A stretch of 64,000 bases of DNA from JABWBH01 sp964526695 (lineage in GTDB: Bacteria > Planctomycetota > Phycisphaerae > UBA1845), in assembly GCA_964526695.1 (NCBI GenBank), contig CAZGJA010000099.1, forward strand, positions 1 through 64,000. The letters run 5' to 3'. Below the pieces are notes generated by a model. The model ran no database searches. It saw nothing but the letters and a program-made list of their open reading frames with translations, and was not told the DNA's origin. Shown piece after piece: positions 51,515 through 59,309 of the stretch. The position numbers and the translations under genes were made by a program. The stretch's first letter is position 1, and every line of letters starts with the position of its first letter.

Positions 51515-52672
51515 TCAAACCACCTTCCGCAGCGCTGTGGCGACACGCAGCCGACCGGCCATCACCGCCGGCGCCAGCGCCGCAAGCACCCCGCAGATCA
51601 GCGCCGTGCCGAGCGCCATCGCCATCGTCGCATGGGCGATCAGCACCGGGATGGGCACTTCGGGCAGCCTGATCTCCATGAGGTGCGTCAAGGCGTAGAG
51701 CGGCAGCACGCCGATCACGCCCCCGATCAGCCCGAGAATCACGCCCTCCAGGAGCACCATGCGAACGATGTACCCGCCGGAAAAGCCCAGCGCGCGCATG
51801 ACCGCCAGCTCGCGCGTCCGCTCGCGGAAGGCCTGGCTCATGGTGTTGAACGCCACGGCCACCGCGACGAGCACGATCAGCCGTCCAACCGTCCATACCA
51901 GACCGACCCAGTCGCCGCCGCTCTGCACGAAGGAGGCAATAAACGTCGATTCCATCTCCGTGCGGGTCTCGTGATCCGTGTTCGAGAAGTGCTTATCGAT
52001 CGCCTCCAGCGCCCACGCGCGGGCCTGCGGCGAGCCGCACTTGACCCAGAAGTTGTTCACGCCGATCGGCTCGCCAGTCGCCTCTTGCACCACCTCGTTG
52101 TAGTAATCGAAGGCGAAGCAGAGCATCTCCCGGTCCATCTTGGCCGGAATCGCCGCGATCACGAACTCGACCTTGGGGAACGGCGGCAGTCCCCCCGTGA
52201 GCGTCACGCGGTCGCCGATCTTCCAGTTGAGTTTCTTGGCGAGTGCCGGACCGACCACCGCCCCGCGCCGTTCGCGTGTGAAAGCCTCGATCTCCTCGGG
52301 CGTCATCGCGAACTCTGAATACGTCTGTGGAAACGTGTCACGGTCAAAGCCGAGGCTGGCAAACCGCACCTGTGAGTCTTCAAGCTTCCCGCCGAACCAC
52401 GCCGCCCGGCAGACCGCTGTCAGGTAGCCCGGCGGCGCGATGGCCTCAATGTCCTCTCGCATGCGCTGGGGCAGCCACGTGGTGAACGTCAGCTTCTGGT
52501 GGACCGCGACGCGCAGGTTGTTGTCGCTGGCCTGGAGGAAGCGATTGTATCCATCCACGAACGAGCGCGCCATCGTGAACGCCAGCATGGGAAGCGCGAT
52601 GCCCGCGACCGTCAGCAGGCTGCGGAGGCGGTTGCGTCCGAGGTTCTTCACTGTCAGCGTGGCGGTGGTCAT
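51515..52672 (-). CDS. ABC transporter permease, FtsX/MacB type (first)
   Basis: A 385-residue permease, paralogous in design to the next gene: LGRNRLRSLLTVAGIALPMLAF, a periplasmic domain (~45-255), then AFNTMSQAFRERTRELAVMRALGF and two more helices. The pair probably forms a heterodimer. The expected ATPase (LolD/MacB-NBD type) is not adjacent; upstream on this strand comes acylphosphatase. It must be encoded elsewhere or be shared. Confidence 0.9.
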   Translation of the reverse strand: MTTATLTVKNLGRNRLRSLLTVAGIALPMLAFTMARSFVDGYNRFLQASDNNLRVAVHQKLTFTTWLPQRMREDIEAIAPPGYLTAVCRAAWFGGKLEDSQVRFASLGFDRDTFPQTYSEFAMTPEEIEAFTRERRGAVVGPALAKKLNWKIGDRVTLTGGLPPFPKVEFVIAAIPAKMDREMLCFAFDYYNEVVQEATGEPIGVNNFWVKCGSPQARAWALEAIDKHFSNTDHETRTEMESTFIASFVQSGGDWVGLVWTVGRLIVLVAVAVAFNTMSQAFRERTRELAVMRALGFSGGYIVRMVLLEGVILGLIGGVIGVLPLYALTHLMEIRLPEVPIPVLIAHATMAMALGTALICGVLAALAPAVMAGRLRVATALRKVV

Positions 52673-52788
52673 CGTGATTCGTTCATCGTGCGGCGTTCAT
52701 CGCACTTTGTACATCGTGCATCAGACTTCGGGCGCGGCGCCTTGTGCTTCTTGAGTCCACGGCTGCGACGTCCGGCCGGGGGCCTGCA

Positions 52789-53073
52789 TCAGTAGCGGAT
52801 CTGAAAACCTGTAAACTCCCCCGTTGCGGCGGACTCCGCGGTCTTCACGTCGCGGATGTCACCGGCGAACCGCCGCCCGATCCGCTCGCGCAGCGCATTC
52901 AAATCAGCCGGCGGCCCCTCGGCCACCACCTCCACGCGCCCGTCCGGCAGGTTCATCGCGTAGCCTGTCAGCAGCAGTTCGCGTGCCAGCGACACCGCCG
53001 TGGCACGAAACCCCACGCCCTGCACCCGCCCGGAAAAGAGCAGAGTTCGTCGAACGACGCCGGACTCCTCCAT
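52789..53073 (-). CDS. acyP: Acylphosphatase
   Basis: A 94-residue enzyme hydrolysing acyl phosphates. Catalytic residues are R23 (GRVQGVGFRA) and N41 (YAMNLPDGRVEV), at exactly the family positions, and the product ends GFQIRY. ATG 53073 gives the normal length. A well-spaced promoter ends 6 nt before it, so the message is probably leaderless. Confidence 0.92.
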   Translation of the reverse strand: MEESGVVRRTLLFSGRVQGVGFRATAVSLARELLLTGYAMNLPDGRVEVVAEGPPADLNALRERIGRRFAGDIRDVKTAESAATGEFTGFQIRY

Positions 53074-53079
53074 GCCTGC

Positions 53080-53108
53080 CTGATAGCTGCAAAAGCCGGA
53101 CTTGGCAA
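53080..53108 (-). promoter_or_regulatory. acyP promoter with leaderless spacing
   Basis: On the minus strand: -35 TTGCCA (53108-53103), 17-bp spacer, -10 TATCAG (53085-53080), 6 nt to the ATG at 53073. Confidence 0.6.
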
Positions 53109-53289
53109 GTTTTCGGATGCGCCGGGCGACCACGACTTCGGCGACTTCGTAAGGGAAAGCAAGGTCCATCGAACTCGACTCTTCCGGGGAATGGGAGGCG
53201 GCGAAATCCCCCTTCTCGATTGTTGTGCCTCGCATTGATTCAAAAGTCTTGAAACCAGCCCGTCATGCTTCCGCCCGCGGCCCGCGCGA

Positions 53290-53295
53290 TACGAT
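53290..53295 (+). promoter_or_regulatory. -10-like TACGAT before the epimerase-like gene
   Basis: TACGAT is 7 nt before ATG 53303; same hexamer and spacing type as at 2732. Confidence 0.4.
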
Positions 53296-53302
53296 GCCAC
53301 CT

Positions 53303-54271
53303 ATGGCTGATGCACCTCTGCACGTCGTCACGGGAGCGCTGGGTTACACGGGCAAGGCCGTGACGGAGCGGCTGCTGGGCCGCGGCGCCCGTGTGCGCAC
53401 GTTGACGAATTCGCCCGGACGCGCGAACCCGTTCGGCGCTCGGCTCGAAATCCACGCGCTCGCGTTTGACGAGCCATCGGCACTGGAGACTTCGCTGCGC
53501 GGCGCGGACGTGCTTTACAACACCTACTGGGTCCGCTTCAACCACCGGCTGTTCACGTTCGACCAGGCGGTGGCGAACACGCGGACGCTCTTCGAGGCCG
53601 CACGCTGCGCCGGCGTCCGCCGCATCGTGCACGTGAGCATCCTTCACGCGGACGAGGCGGACGATTTGGGGTATTACCGCGGCAAGCACGCGCTGGAGGA
53701 GACCCTGCGCGCGACGGGCGTTCCCCACGGCATCGTCCGCCCCGGCGTGCTGTTCGGGCGCGGCGACATCCTCATCAACAACATCGCCTGGACGCTGCGA
53801 AAGCTCCGGTTCGCGGGCGTCTTCGGAGACGGCAGGTACGCGCTGCGGCCGCTCCATGTGGACGACATGGCCGACCTGATCCTCGAACACGCCTTCGAAC
53901 GGAGTGGCGAGCCGTTCGCCGTTCGCTCGGACAACTCCGCCGCCGACGCGGTCGGGCCGGAGCGGTTCACATACCGCGAGTTGCTGGCGACGCTGTCGGA
54001 AATCCTGGGCCTGCGCCGTCGCCTCGTGTGCGTTCCGCCGCGGATCGGCTGGCTGGTGTCCAAGCTGATCAACCCGTTCGTGGGCGACGTGGTCATCACC
54101 TGGGAGGAGGTGCTCGGCATGATGCGCAACCTCCTCGACAGCCCCGCCCCCGCGGCCGGCCTTACACGGCTCACCGACTGGGCGCGGCAGCATCGTGAAG
54201 CCCTGGGCCGCCGCTACGCCAGCGAAGTGGGCCGACGCGTCAGCCGCGACACGGCGTATGAGCTGATCTGA
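53303..54271 (+). CDS. NAD(P)-binding epimerase/reductase-like protein (atypical SDR)
   Basis: A 322-residue Rossmann protein. The dinucleotide motif is VVTGALGYTGKAV (GxxGxxG). Residues ~85-150 hold VHVSILHADEADDLGYYRGKHALEE, resembling the YxxxK pair of extended or atypical SDRs such as complex I assembly-type NDUFA9-like and nucleoside-diphosphate-sugar epimerases. The C-terminal part (FTYRELLATLSEILGLRRRL) also fits NDUFA9-like proteins. Substrate unknown. An ATG at 53294 in frame is possible, but it overlaps the -10-like element. Confidence 0.8.
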   Translation: MADAPLHVVTGALGYTGKAVTERLLGRGARVRTLTNSPGRANPFGARLEIHALAFDEPSALETSLRGADVLYNTYWVRFNHRLFTFDQAVANTRTLFEAARCAGVRRIVHVSILHADEADDLGYYRGKHALEETLRATGVPHGIVRPGVLFGRGDILINNIAWTLRKLRFAGVFGDGRYALRPLHVDDMADLILEHAFERSGEPFAVRSDNSAADAVGPERFTYRELLATLSEILGLRRRLVCVPPRIGWLVSKLINPFVGDVVITWEEVLGMMRNLLDSPAPAAGLTRLTDWARQHREALGRRYASEVGRRVSRDTAYELI

Positions 54272-54350
54272 CCCTCCCCCGGGTGGCCCTGTCCGTCAGC
54301 CCCGCGATGCAGGCACGCTTGAGCGCTCGTCGCAGCGTGCAAAGAAGTTC

Positions 54351-54379
54351 TTCCTTCAGCGTAGGGATATATGTATAAT
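54351..54379 (+). promoter_or_regulatory. Promoter of the LamG-protein gene
   Basis: -35-like TTCCTT (54351-54356), 17-bp spacer, perfect -10 TATAAT (54374-54379), ~95 nt before the start; a GGGAGA ribosome site precedes the ATG at 54476. Confidence 0.6.
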
Positions 54380-54475
54380 GGCCCATCGGCGGATGGCTCT
54401 TGACCGACGCCCGAGTGGGTACGGCCCCGGGTATCCCCGACCATCGTCACAAGCACGTTTTCGGGAGAATCGAAG

Positions 54476-55762
54476 ATGAACGCACGCAGCAAACTTGCCA
54501 GTTTTCTGTTGGCCGGATCATGCGCCGCGGCAGCGTGCGCGCAAGACCTGGAAAGTCTGCGAATCGAAGGCCCGGCCGAGGTCGTCGAGAACACGCAAGC
54601 CGTGTTCGTCGTCTTCGCGCTCTTTGACAACGGCCTGGAGTACGATGTGACGTTGTTCTCATCCCTTTCATTGGCGCCGGGCGATCACGCCGTCATCGAC
54701 CCGTTCGGCGTCCTCTCCGCGTCCGAAGTCAGCGAGGACGCCACCGAGGTGCTCTCCGCCAAGTTCACGTTCGGCGATCAGACTCAGCAGGCGTCCCAGC
54801 CGGTCACCATCCGCGACATCGGCCCCGCGCGTTACGGCTTGCTGTTCGACGCGGATCTCGACCGGGTGCACGTCGAGGCGGATCTGCTCAACCACCTTCC
54901 GTTGACGCTGGAGGCATGGGTGAGGCTGGATTCACTCTGGACGGACCACATGACGGTGATTTCGAATAACCGTCCGTTCTACTGGGGCCACGGCATTCAG
55001 ATTGATCGCAGCGGCCATCTCGGCGTGATGTCGCACGATTTTCAGGAGTATTCCAACGCGGCGCTCACCGTGGGGGCCTGGCATCACGTGGCCGTGGTGT
55101 ATGACGTGGGGGTGTATCGGTTGTACCTGGATGCGCAGGAAGTCAAGACGCGCAGCTACTCGCAACGGGAACTGGACGCGCGCCCGTATTTCTGGATCGG
55201 CAAGAACACCGCCGACGACGGGAACACGCGAGAACGCGATTTTCCGGGGATGATCGACGAGGTCCGCGTCTGGCACCTCGCGCTGGAGGCGGACGATCTC
55301 CTTTGCGCCATGACCAAACGGCTTGACGGAGACGAGGCGGGGCTTGTCGCCTACTATCGCTTCGACGACGCAGCGGGGCAGCACGCCGTCGATGCCACTC
55401 CATTCGGACATGACGGATTTCTGGGCGGCAACGACAATCCCGAAGGCGATCGCGCCGATCCAACCTGGGCCGTCTCCCAGGCGCCGCTCACGAACGACAC
55501 GCCGGATGAATGCGGCTTTGATTCCTGTGAAGCCATGCTCCGGCTGAAGGTGCGCTGCGTCGATTTCAAGCTGATCGCCAAGGTGCAGACGCTGCTGCCG
55601 CCCGGCGCTGAGTTGACCCTGGACAACGAAGGCAAGCGGCGACAGGTCGTCATCGACGAGCGTGGACGAGGCAAGGCGACCTGGCGGGAGCAGTTCGGGC
55701 TGCACACGGTGTACGTCGTGGGCTGCGAGGACTTCGTGGATGCGGCCAATTGCGGCCCGTGA
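54476..55762 (+). CDS. Secreted LamG-domain protein with three-cysteine C-terminal domain
   Basis: A 428-residue exported protein. Signal peptide (LASFLLAGSCAAAACA), an N-terminal beta domain (residues ~25-115), and a LamG/concanavalin-like jelly roll (~120-300): LTLEAWVRL, VGAWHHVAVVYD and FPGMIDEVRVWHLAL. The last ~75 residues (55535-55762) are the C-terminal module shared with the FG-GAP protein and the 42136-43005 protein: LRLKVRC at its start and GCEDFVDAANCGP at its end. LamG domains bind glycans or proteins; this is probably a surface or matrix protein. Confidence 0.82.
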   Translation: MNARSKLASFLLAGSCAAAACAQDLESLRIEGPAEVVENTQAVFVVFALFDNGLEYDVTLFSSLSLAPGDHAVIDPFGVLSASEVSEDATEVLSAKFTFGDQTQQASQPVTIRDIGPARYGLLFDADLDRVHVEADLLNHLPLTLEAWVRLDSLWTDHMTVISNNRPFYWGHGIQIDRSGHLGVMSHDFQEYSNAALTVGAWHHVAVVYDVGVYRLYLDAQEVKTRSYSQRELDARPYFWIGKNTADDGNTRERDFPGMIDEVRVWHLALEADDLLCAMTKRLDGDEAGLVAYYRFDDAAGQHAVDATPFGHDGFLGGNDNPEGDRADPTWAVSQAPLTNDTPDECGFDSCEAMLRLKVRCVDFKLIAKVQTLLPPGAELTLDNEGKRRQVVIDERGRGKATWREQFGLHTVYVVGCEDFVDAANCGP

Positions 55763-55974
55763 GTCGGCATGGGTCGCGGCGCCTCCTGCTGCTCGACAGG
55801 CCCGCCCGCTGGCACGACGCGACCGCATCTGCTAGAAACGTCCGGGACGGCGTGGATGCGCCGGTAACATCCCCGGCGCGGCAGCGGGTTCTCGGCTGAA
55901 GCGGGTTTCGGCCGCGTCCGGGGTTCATCGGTCAACGGACTCGCGCCACGCGCAACTGCGGGAACCAGCACATC

Positions 55975-56691
55975 ATGAACGAACGTTTTTCCGATCGGGC
56001 ACGGCACGCCTTGGCGCTCGCCAATCAGGAGGCCGGGAAGCTCAAGCACAACAACCTCGCGCCCGGGCACCTGATGCTCGGGCTGATCGCCGAGGGCAAG
56101 TCGGTGGCGACGGAGGCGCTGCGGCTGCTGGACGTGGACATTGAGAAGGTCCGCGCGCAGGTTCGCGCCGAGATGGGCGAGGGCGAGCGCGCCGCCTCCT
56201 CCGTCTCCGTCCGCGCGCAGACGCAGGAGACCAAGGACGTCATCGCCCGCGCCATCGCCGAGGCCCGCAAGATCGGCCACAAGTACGTCGGCACGGAGCA
56301 CCTCATCCTCGGCCTGCTCGGGCTGGAAGACAACCTGCCCGCGCGGATCCTTAAAGCTCAGGGCGTGCGCATCGACGCGCTGCGGGAGAAGACGCTGGCC
56401 GCGCTCCGCTCCGAGCTGGACCCGTCGCACGACCTCGCCCACTCGCGCCACGGGCACTTTGAGTGGATGCACCAGGCCGAGCTGGCCAAGGCGTTCCGCA
56501 GCCCGAAGTTCTGGCACACGCTCATCATGGCCGTCGATTCCGCCAACCGCCTCGGCGCCGGCGAGATCGAACACATCCACCTGCTGCTGGCGCTGCTGCG
56601 CGACGAGGAGTCGCCGGTCGGCAGACTGCTGGGCGAAAAAGGCGTCACGGCCGACTGGGTGCGCGAGAAGCTTGCGGTGAACGCCGTCTAA
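55975..56691 (+). CDS. Clp_N repeat protein without AAA+ domains
   Basis: A 238-residue protein built of Clp N-terminal (Clp_N) helical repeats: residues ~3-60 (FSDRARHALALANQEAG...HLMLGLIAEG), ~78-145 (RAQTQETKDVIARAIAEA, GTEHLILGLLG) and a third, more divergent one at ~172-235 (FWHTLIMAVDSANRLGAG, EHIHLLLALL). ClpA/B/C use this domain to bind substrates or adaptors. Without an ATPase it may act as an adaptor or decoy for a Clp machine; it is inference. A triple repeat is uncommon. Confidence 0.85.
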   Translation: MNERFSDRARHALALANQEAGKLKHNNLAPGHLMLGLIAEGKSVATEALRLLDVDIEKVRAQVRAEMGEGERAASSVSVRAQTQETKDVIARAIAEARKIGHKYVGTEHLILGLLGLEDNLPARILKAQGVRIDALREKTLAALRSELDPSHDLAHSRHGHFEWMHQAELAKAFRSPKFWHTLIMAVDSANRLGAGEIEHIHLLLALLRDEESPVGRLLGEKGVTADWVREKLAVNAV

Positions 56692-56720
56692 GCGGAAACG
56701 TGGAAGATTGACCGTTGGCG

Positions 56721-56782
56721 GGTGGCATGCGTCCGTTGCCGCGGACCCGTGCCGCGGACCCGTGCCGCAGACCCGTGCCGCC
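56721..56782. repeat. Family B palindrome with tandem half repeats (B4)
   Basis: GGTGGCATGCGTCCG faces GCGGACCCGTGCC, and the right half is repeated twice more (GCGGACCCGTGCC, GCAGACCCGTGCC). Confidence 0.8.
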
Positions 56783-56837
56783 CGGCGGGCCGGCGATTCT
56801 CAGAATGCCGGCGCCCGACCGCGGTTGCCCAACCGCC

Positions 56838-56866
56838 GTGACGGCGCGGGCGGGTCTTACTATCCT
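56838..56866 (+). promoter_or_regulatory. Promoter of the ammonia-lyase gene, leaderless spacing
   Basis: -35-like GTGACG (56838-56843), 17-bp spacer, -10 TATCCT (56861-56866), 8 nt to ATG 56875. Confidence 0.45.
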
Positions 56867-56874
56867 CCCCCATC

Positions 56875-58749
56875 ATGGGGAAGCCGGATCGACCAACGCG
56901 ACCGCCGCTACCGACAGGACCGCCGCAGCCGGCTCGACCGGCGCCGGTGCGAGAGGCGTTGCCGCCGCTGCCGACGCGGGTCACGCTAGCGCGGGGATGC
57001 GACCTGACGTTGACGGATGTGGTCGCCGTGGCGCGGGGATCCGCCGGGGGAACCTATGCTGAAGTCGCACTTGGCGGCGATTGGCGCGACCGCTGCGAGC
57101 GCAGCGCGGAGTACGTGCGTCATCTCCTCGACGCCACGCAGGGCAAGGATGATCCGGCGCTGGCACAACTGGTCCGCGAGCAATTCTCCGGCCCCCCCCC
57201 CGCGTCCATTGCCTCGCTGCTCGCCGCTCCGCCGGATCATGCGCCCGTCGCTCGCGCCCTCGCCGCGCGGGCACTGGTGTACGGCGTCACCACCGGCTTC
57301 GGCAACAACAAGGACAAGCCGCTGCGCACGCGCGACGAAGCGCGGCGCATGCAGCTCAATCTCCTCCGCAGCCACGCGGCCGGCGTCGGTCCGCCCGCGC
57401 CGACGGAGGTCGTCCGCGCGACGCTTCTGCTGCGCATCCGCTCCTTCGTCGAGGGGCACTCGGGCGTCCGTCCGCGGCTCGTCGAGGTGCTCTGTGCCAT
57501 GCTCAATGCGCGCATCCATCCGTGGATTCCGCAGCAAGGTTCTGTCGGTTCTTCCGGTGATTTGTGTCCCCTGTCGCACCTGTTCCTCAGCGTTGTCGGC
57601 GAAGGCGTCGGATGGCTCGGGGAGCCTGGCGGTGATCCGCGCCCCATCTGCGAACTCCTCCGTGCAGCGGGCGTTGATCCGCTCGACCATCTCGAACCCA
57701 AGGAAGGCCTCGCGCTCACCAACGGCACGACGTTCACCACCGCCTGCGCGGCGCTCGCCTGTTACGACGCCGGCGTGCTGCTGGGCACGGCCAACCTCGC
57801 GGCCGCGATGTCGCTGCAGGCGCTGAAGGGCTGCACGCGAGCGTTCGACCCGCGGGTGCAGCGCGTGCGGCGCCATGCCGGACAGACGCAGGCCGCGAGC
57901 GACATCCTCTCGCTGGCGCAGGGCGGCGAGTTGCTCGACTCGTCCGACGACGTGCAGGACGCCTATTCGCTCCGCTGCGCCCCGCAGGTGCACGGCGCGG
58001 CGGCCACGGCCATCCGCCACGCGAGCGAAGTCGTCGAGCAGGAAATCAACGCGGTGACGGACAACCCTTTGCTGCTGCTGGACGACGACGGATGCGCCGC
58101 CGATGAGCGCACGCCGCCCGACGGTTTTGGCAAGTGCATCTGGCGCGCGTACTCCGCGGGGAACTTCCACGGCGAGCCGGTCGGCATGGTCATGGACTAT
58201 CTCAAGATCGCGGTGGCGGAGCTCGCCTCCATCAGCGAACGCCGCACGCAGCACCTCCTCGACCGTCATCACAACCGCGGCCTGCCCGCCAATCTCGCGC
58301 CGGGCGCTGCAGGCGGACTCAATTCCGGGCTGATGATCGCGCAGTACACGGCCGCATCGCTCGTCTCCGAGAACAAGGTGCTCGCGCATCCGGCGAGCGT
58401 GGACTCCATCCCCACGTCCGCCAACGCGGAGGATCACGTGGCCATGGCGCCGATCGCCGCGCGCCACGCGCGACAAGTGATCGAGAACACGTGCAACGTG
58501 CTGGCGATCGAGGTGCTCTGCGCGGCCCAGGCGCTGACGATCCGTCAGGCGCAGGGTGCGGCGCGCCCGCCGCGGCTCAGCGAGGCCGCACAGGCCGTGC
58601 TGGACTTGATTCGTGCGACCGACGGCAGTGCCCCGCCGGTGGCGCTTCTCAATGGCGAGGACGAAGTCCTCTGGCCGAAGATCGCCGCCATCCGAGGGCG
58701 CATCGCCCGCGGGGAGCTGGCGGACATTGCCCGTCGCAAATACAACTAG
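56875..58749 (+). CDS. Aromatic amino acid ammonia-lyase (HAL/PAL family) with SSG in place of ASG
   Basis: A 624-residue enzyme of the MIO-dependent lyase family, which removes or moves the amino group of His, Phe or Tyr. Seen: catalytic Y136 (LVYGVTTGFGNNKD), the MIO region GSVGSSGDLCPLSH (S226-S227-G228), EGLALTNGT, and QDAYSLRCAPQVHGA. The MIO tripeptide is normally Ala-Ser-Gly; here the Ala is Ser. It has ~100 extra N-terminal residues, with a Pro-rich start. No hutU, hutI or other His-degradation gene is near, so His degradation is not supported; a phenylpropanoid-like or aminomutase role is open. A C10 run lies at 57192-57201. Confidence 0.88.
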   Translation: MGKPDRPTRPPLPTGPPQPARPAPVREALPPLPTRVTLARGCDLTLTDVVAVARGSAGGTYAEVALGGDWRDRCERSAEYVRHLLDATQGKDDPALAQLVREQFSGPPPASIASLLAAPPDHAPVARALAARALVYGVTTGFGNNKDKPLRTRDEARRMQLNLLRSHAAGVGPPAPTEVVRATLLLRIRSFVEGHSGVRPRLVEVLCAMLNARIHPWIPQQGSVGSSGDLCPLSHLFLSVVGEGVGWLGEPGGDPRPICELLRAAGVDPLDHLEPKEGLALTNGTTFTTACAALACYDAGVLLGTANLAAAMSLQALKGCTRAFDPRVQRVRRHAGQTQAASDILSLAQGGELLDSSDDVQDAYSLRCAPQVHGAAATAIRHASEVVEQEINAVTDNPLLLLDDDGCAADERTPPDGFGKCIWRAYSAGNFHGEPVGMVMDYLKIAVAELASISERRTQHLLDRHHNRGLPANLAPGAAGGLNSGLMIAQYTAASLVSENKVLAHPASVDSIPTSANAEDHVAMAPIAARHARQVIENTCNVLAIEVLCAAQALTIRQAQGAARPPRLSEAAQAVLDLIRATDGSAPPVALLNGEDEVLWPKIAAIRGRIARGELADIARRKYN

Positions 58750-59309
58750 TGTACTGCCTGTTTGAAACTGCAACGTATTCGAACCGGAGGGGGGCGGGCC
58801 TCTGGCCCGCCGGCAGGCGAGAACCCCCCCCCCGAGATTGAACGCTGTGATATTTGCGAGGCACTACACTAGTTGTTGGAACGGAGTTGGACCGCAAGAG
58901 ATTTGCTCTCTTGCGAAGCATGGGGTCCGAATCATGGAAGTCTCAAAGGAAATCGCCATGAGGATCGGTTCGCCTATAGGCCGGGGCAGGGTCGGCTTCA
59001 GCCGACCGGCGCTTGCCACCCGCTTCAGCGGGTGGGGTGAGCGCTCAAGGTCTGAGGGGAGCCGGCTTCAGCCGGGCTTGTCCTTTGGGGAGCGCAAGCC
59101 GGCTGAAGCCCGGCTGGCAGCGCGCGGCATAGTTGCGACCACCGCCTGAAGGCGGTGGCAAGAACCGTCCGGCTGAAGCCGGCCCATGACGACCCACCCC
59201 GAAACCAGCTTCCGGGCACGATGGGCTTCGATCGGAAGCATCTGCCCGCGCACGCAGGGGGCACAGGGTAGGGCTGTCTGCGGTTCTGCTTGAAACGCCC
59301 AAGACCGTC
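58750..59309. other. 560-bp repeat region between the lyase and GT-C genes
   Basis: No gene seen. It has family E copy E3 (58787-58835) and a cluster of GCCGGCTTCAGCC / GGCTGAAGCCGGC palindromes at 58985-59190 (five facing or direct copies, including CACCCGCTTCAGCGGGTG and CACCGCCTGAAGGCGGTG). Confidence 0.75.
58787..58835. repeat. GC-rich hairpin repeat, family E (copy E3)
   Basis: GGGGCGGGCCTCTGGCCCGCC followed by GCAGGCGAGAAC and a run of C, 38 bp after the lyase stop. The preceding TTCGAACCGGAGG matches the flank of copy E1. Confidence 0.8.

Noticed and set aside
50327..52318. A 663-codon plus-strand frame opposite the two permeases
   Set aside because: His/Arg-rich product without motifs; the minus strand encodes two full FtsX/MacB-type permeases.
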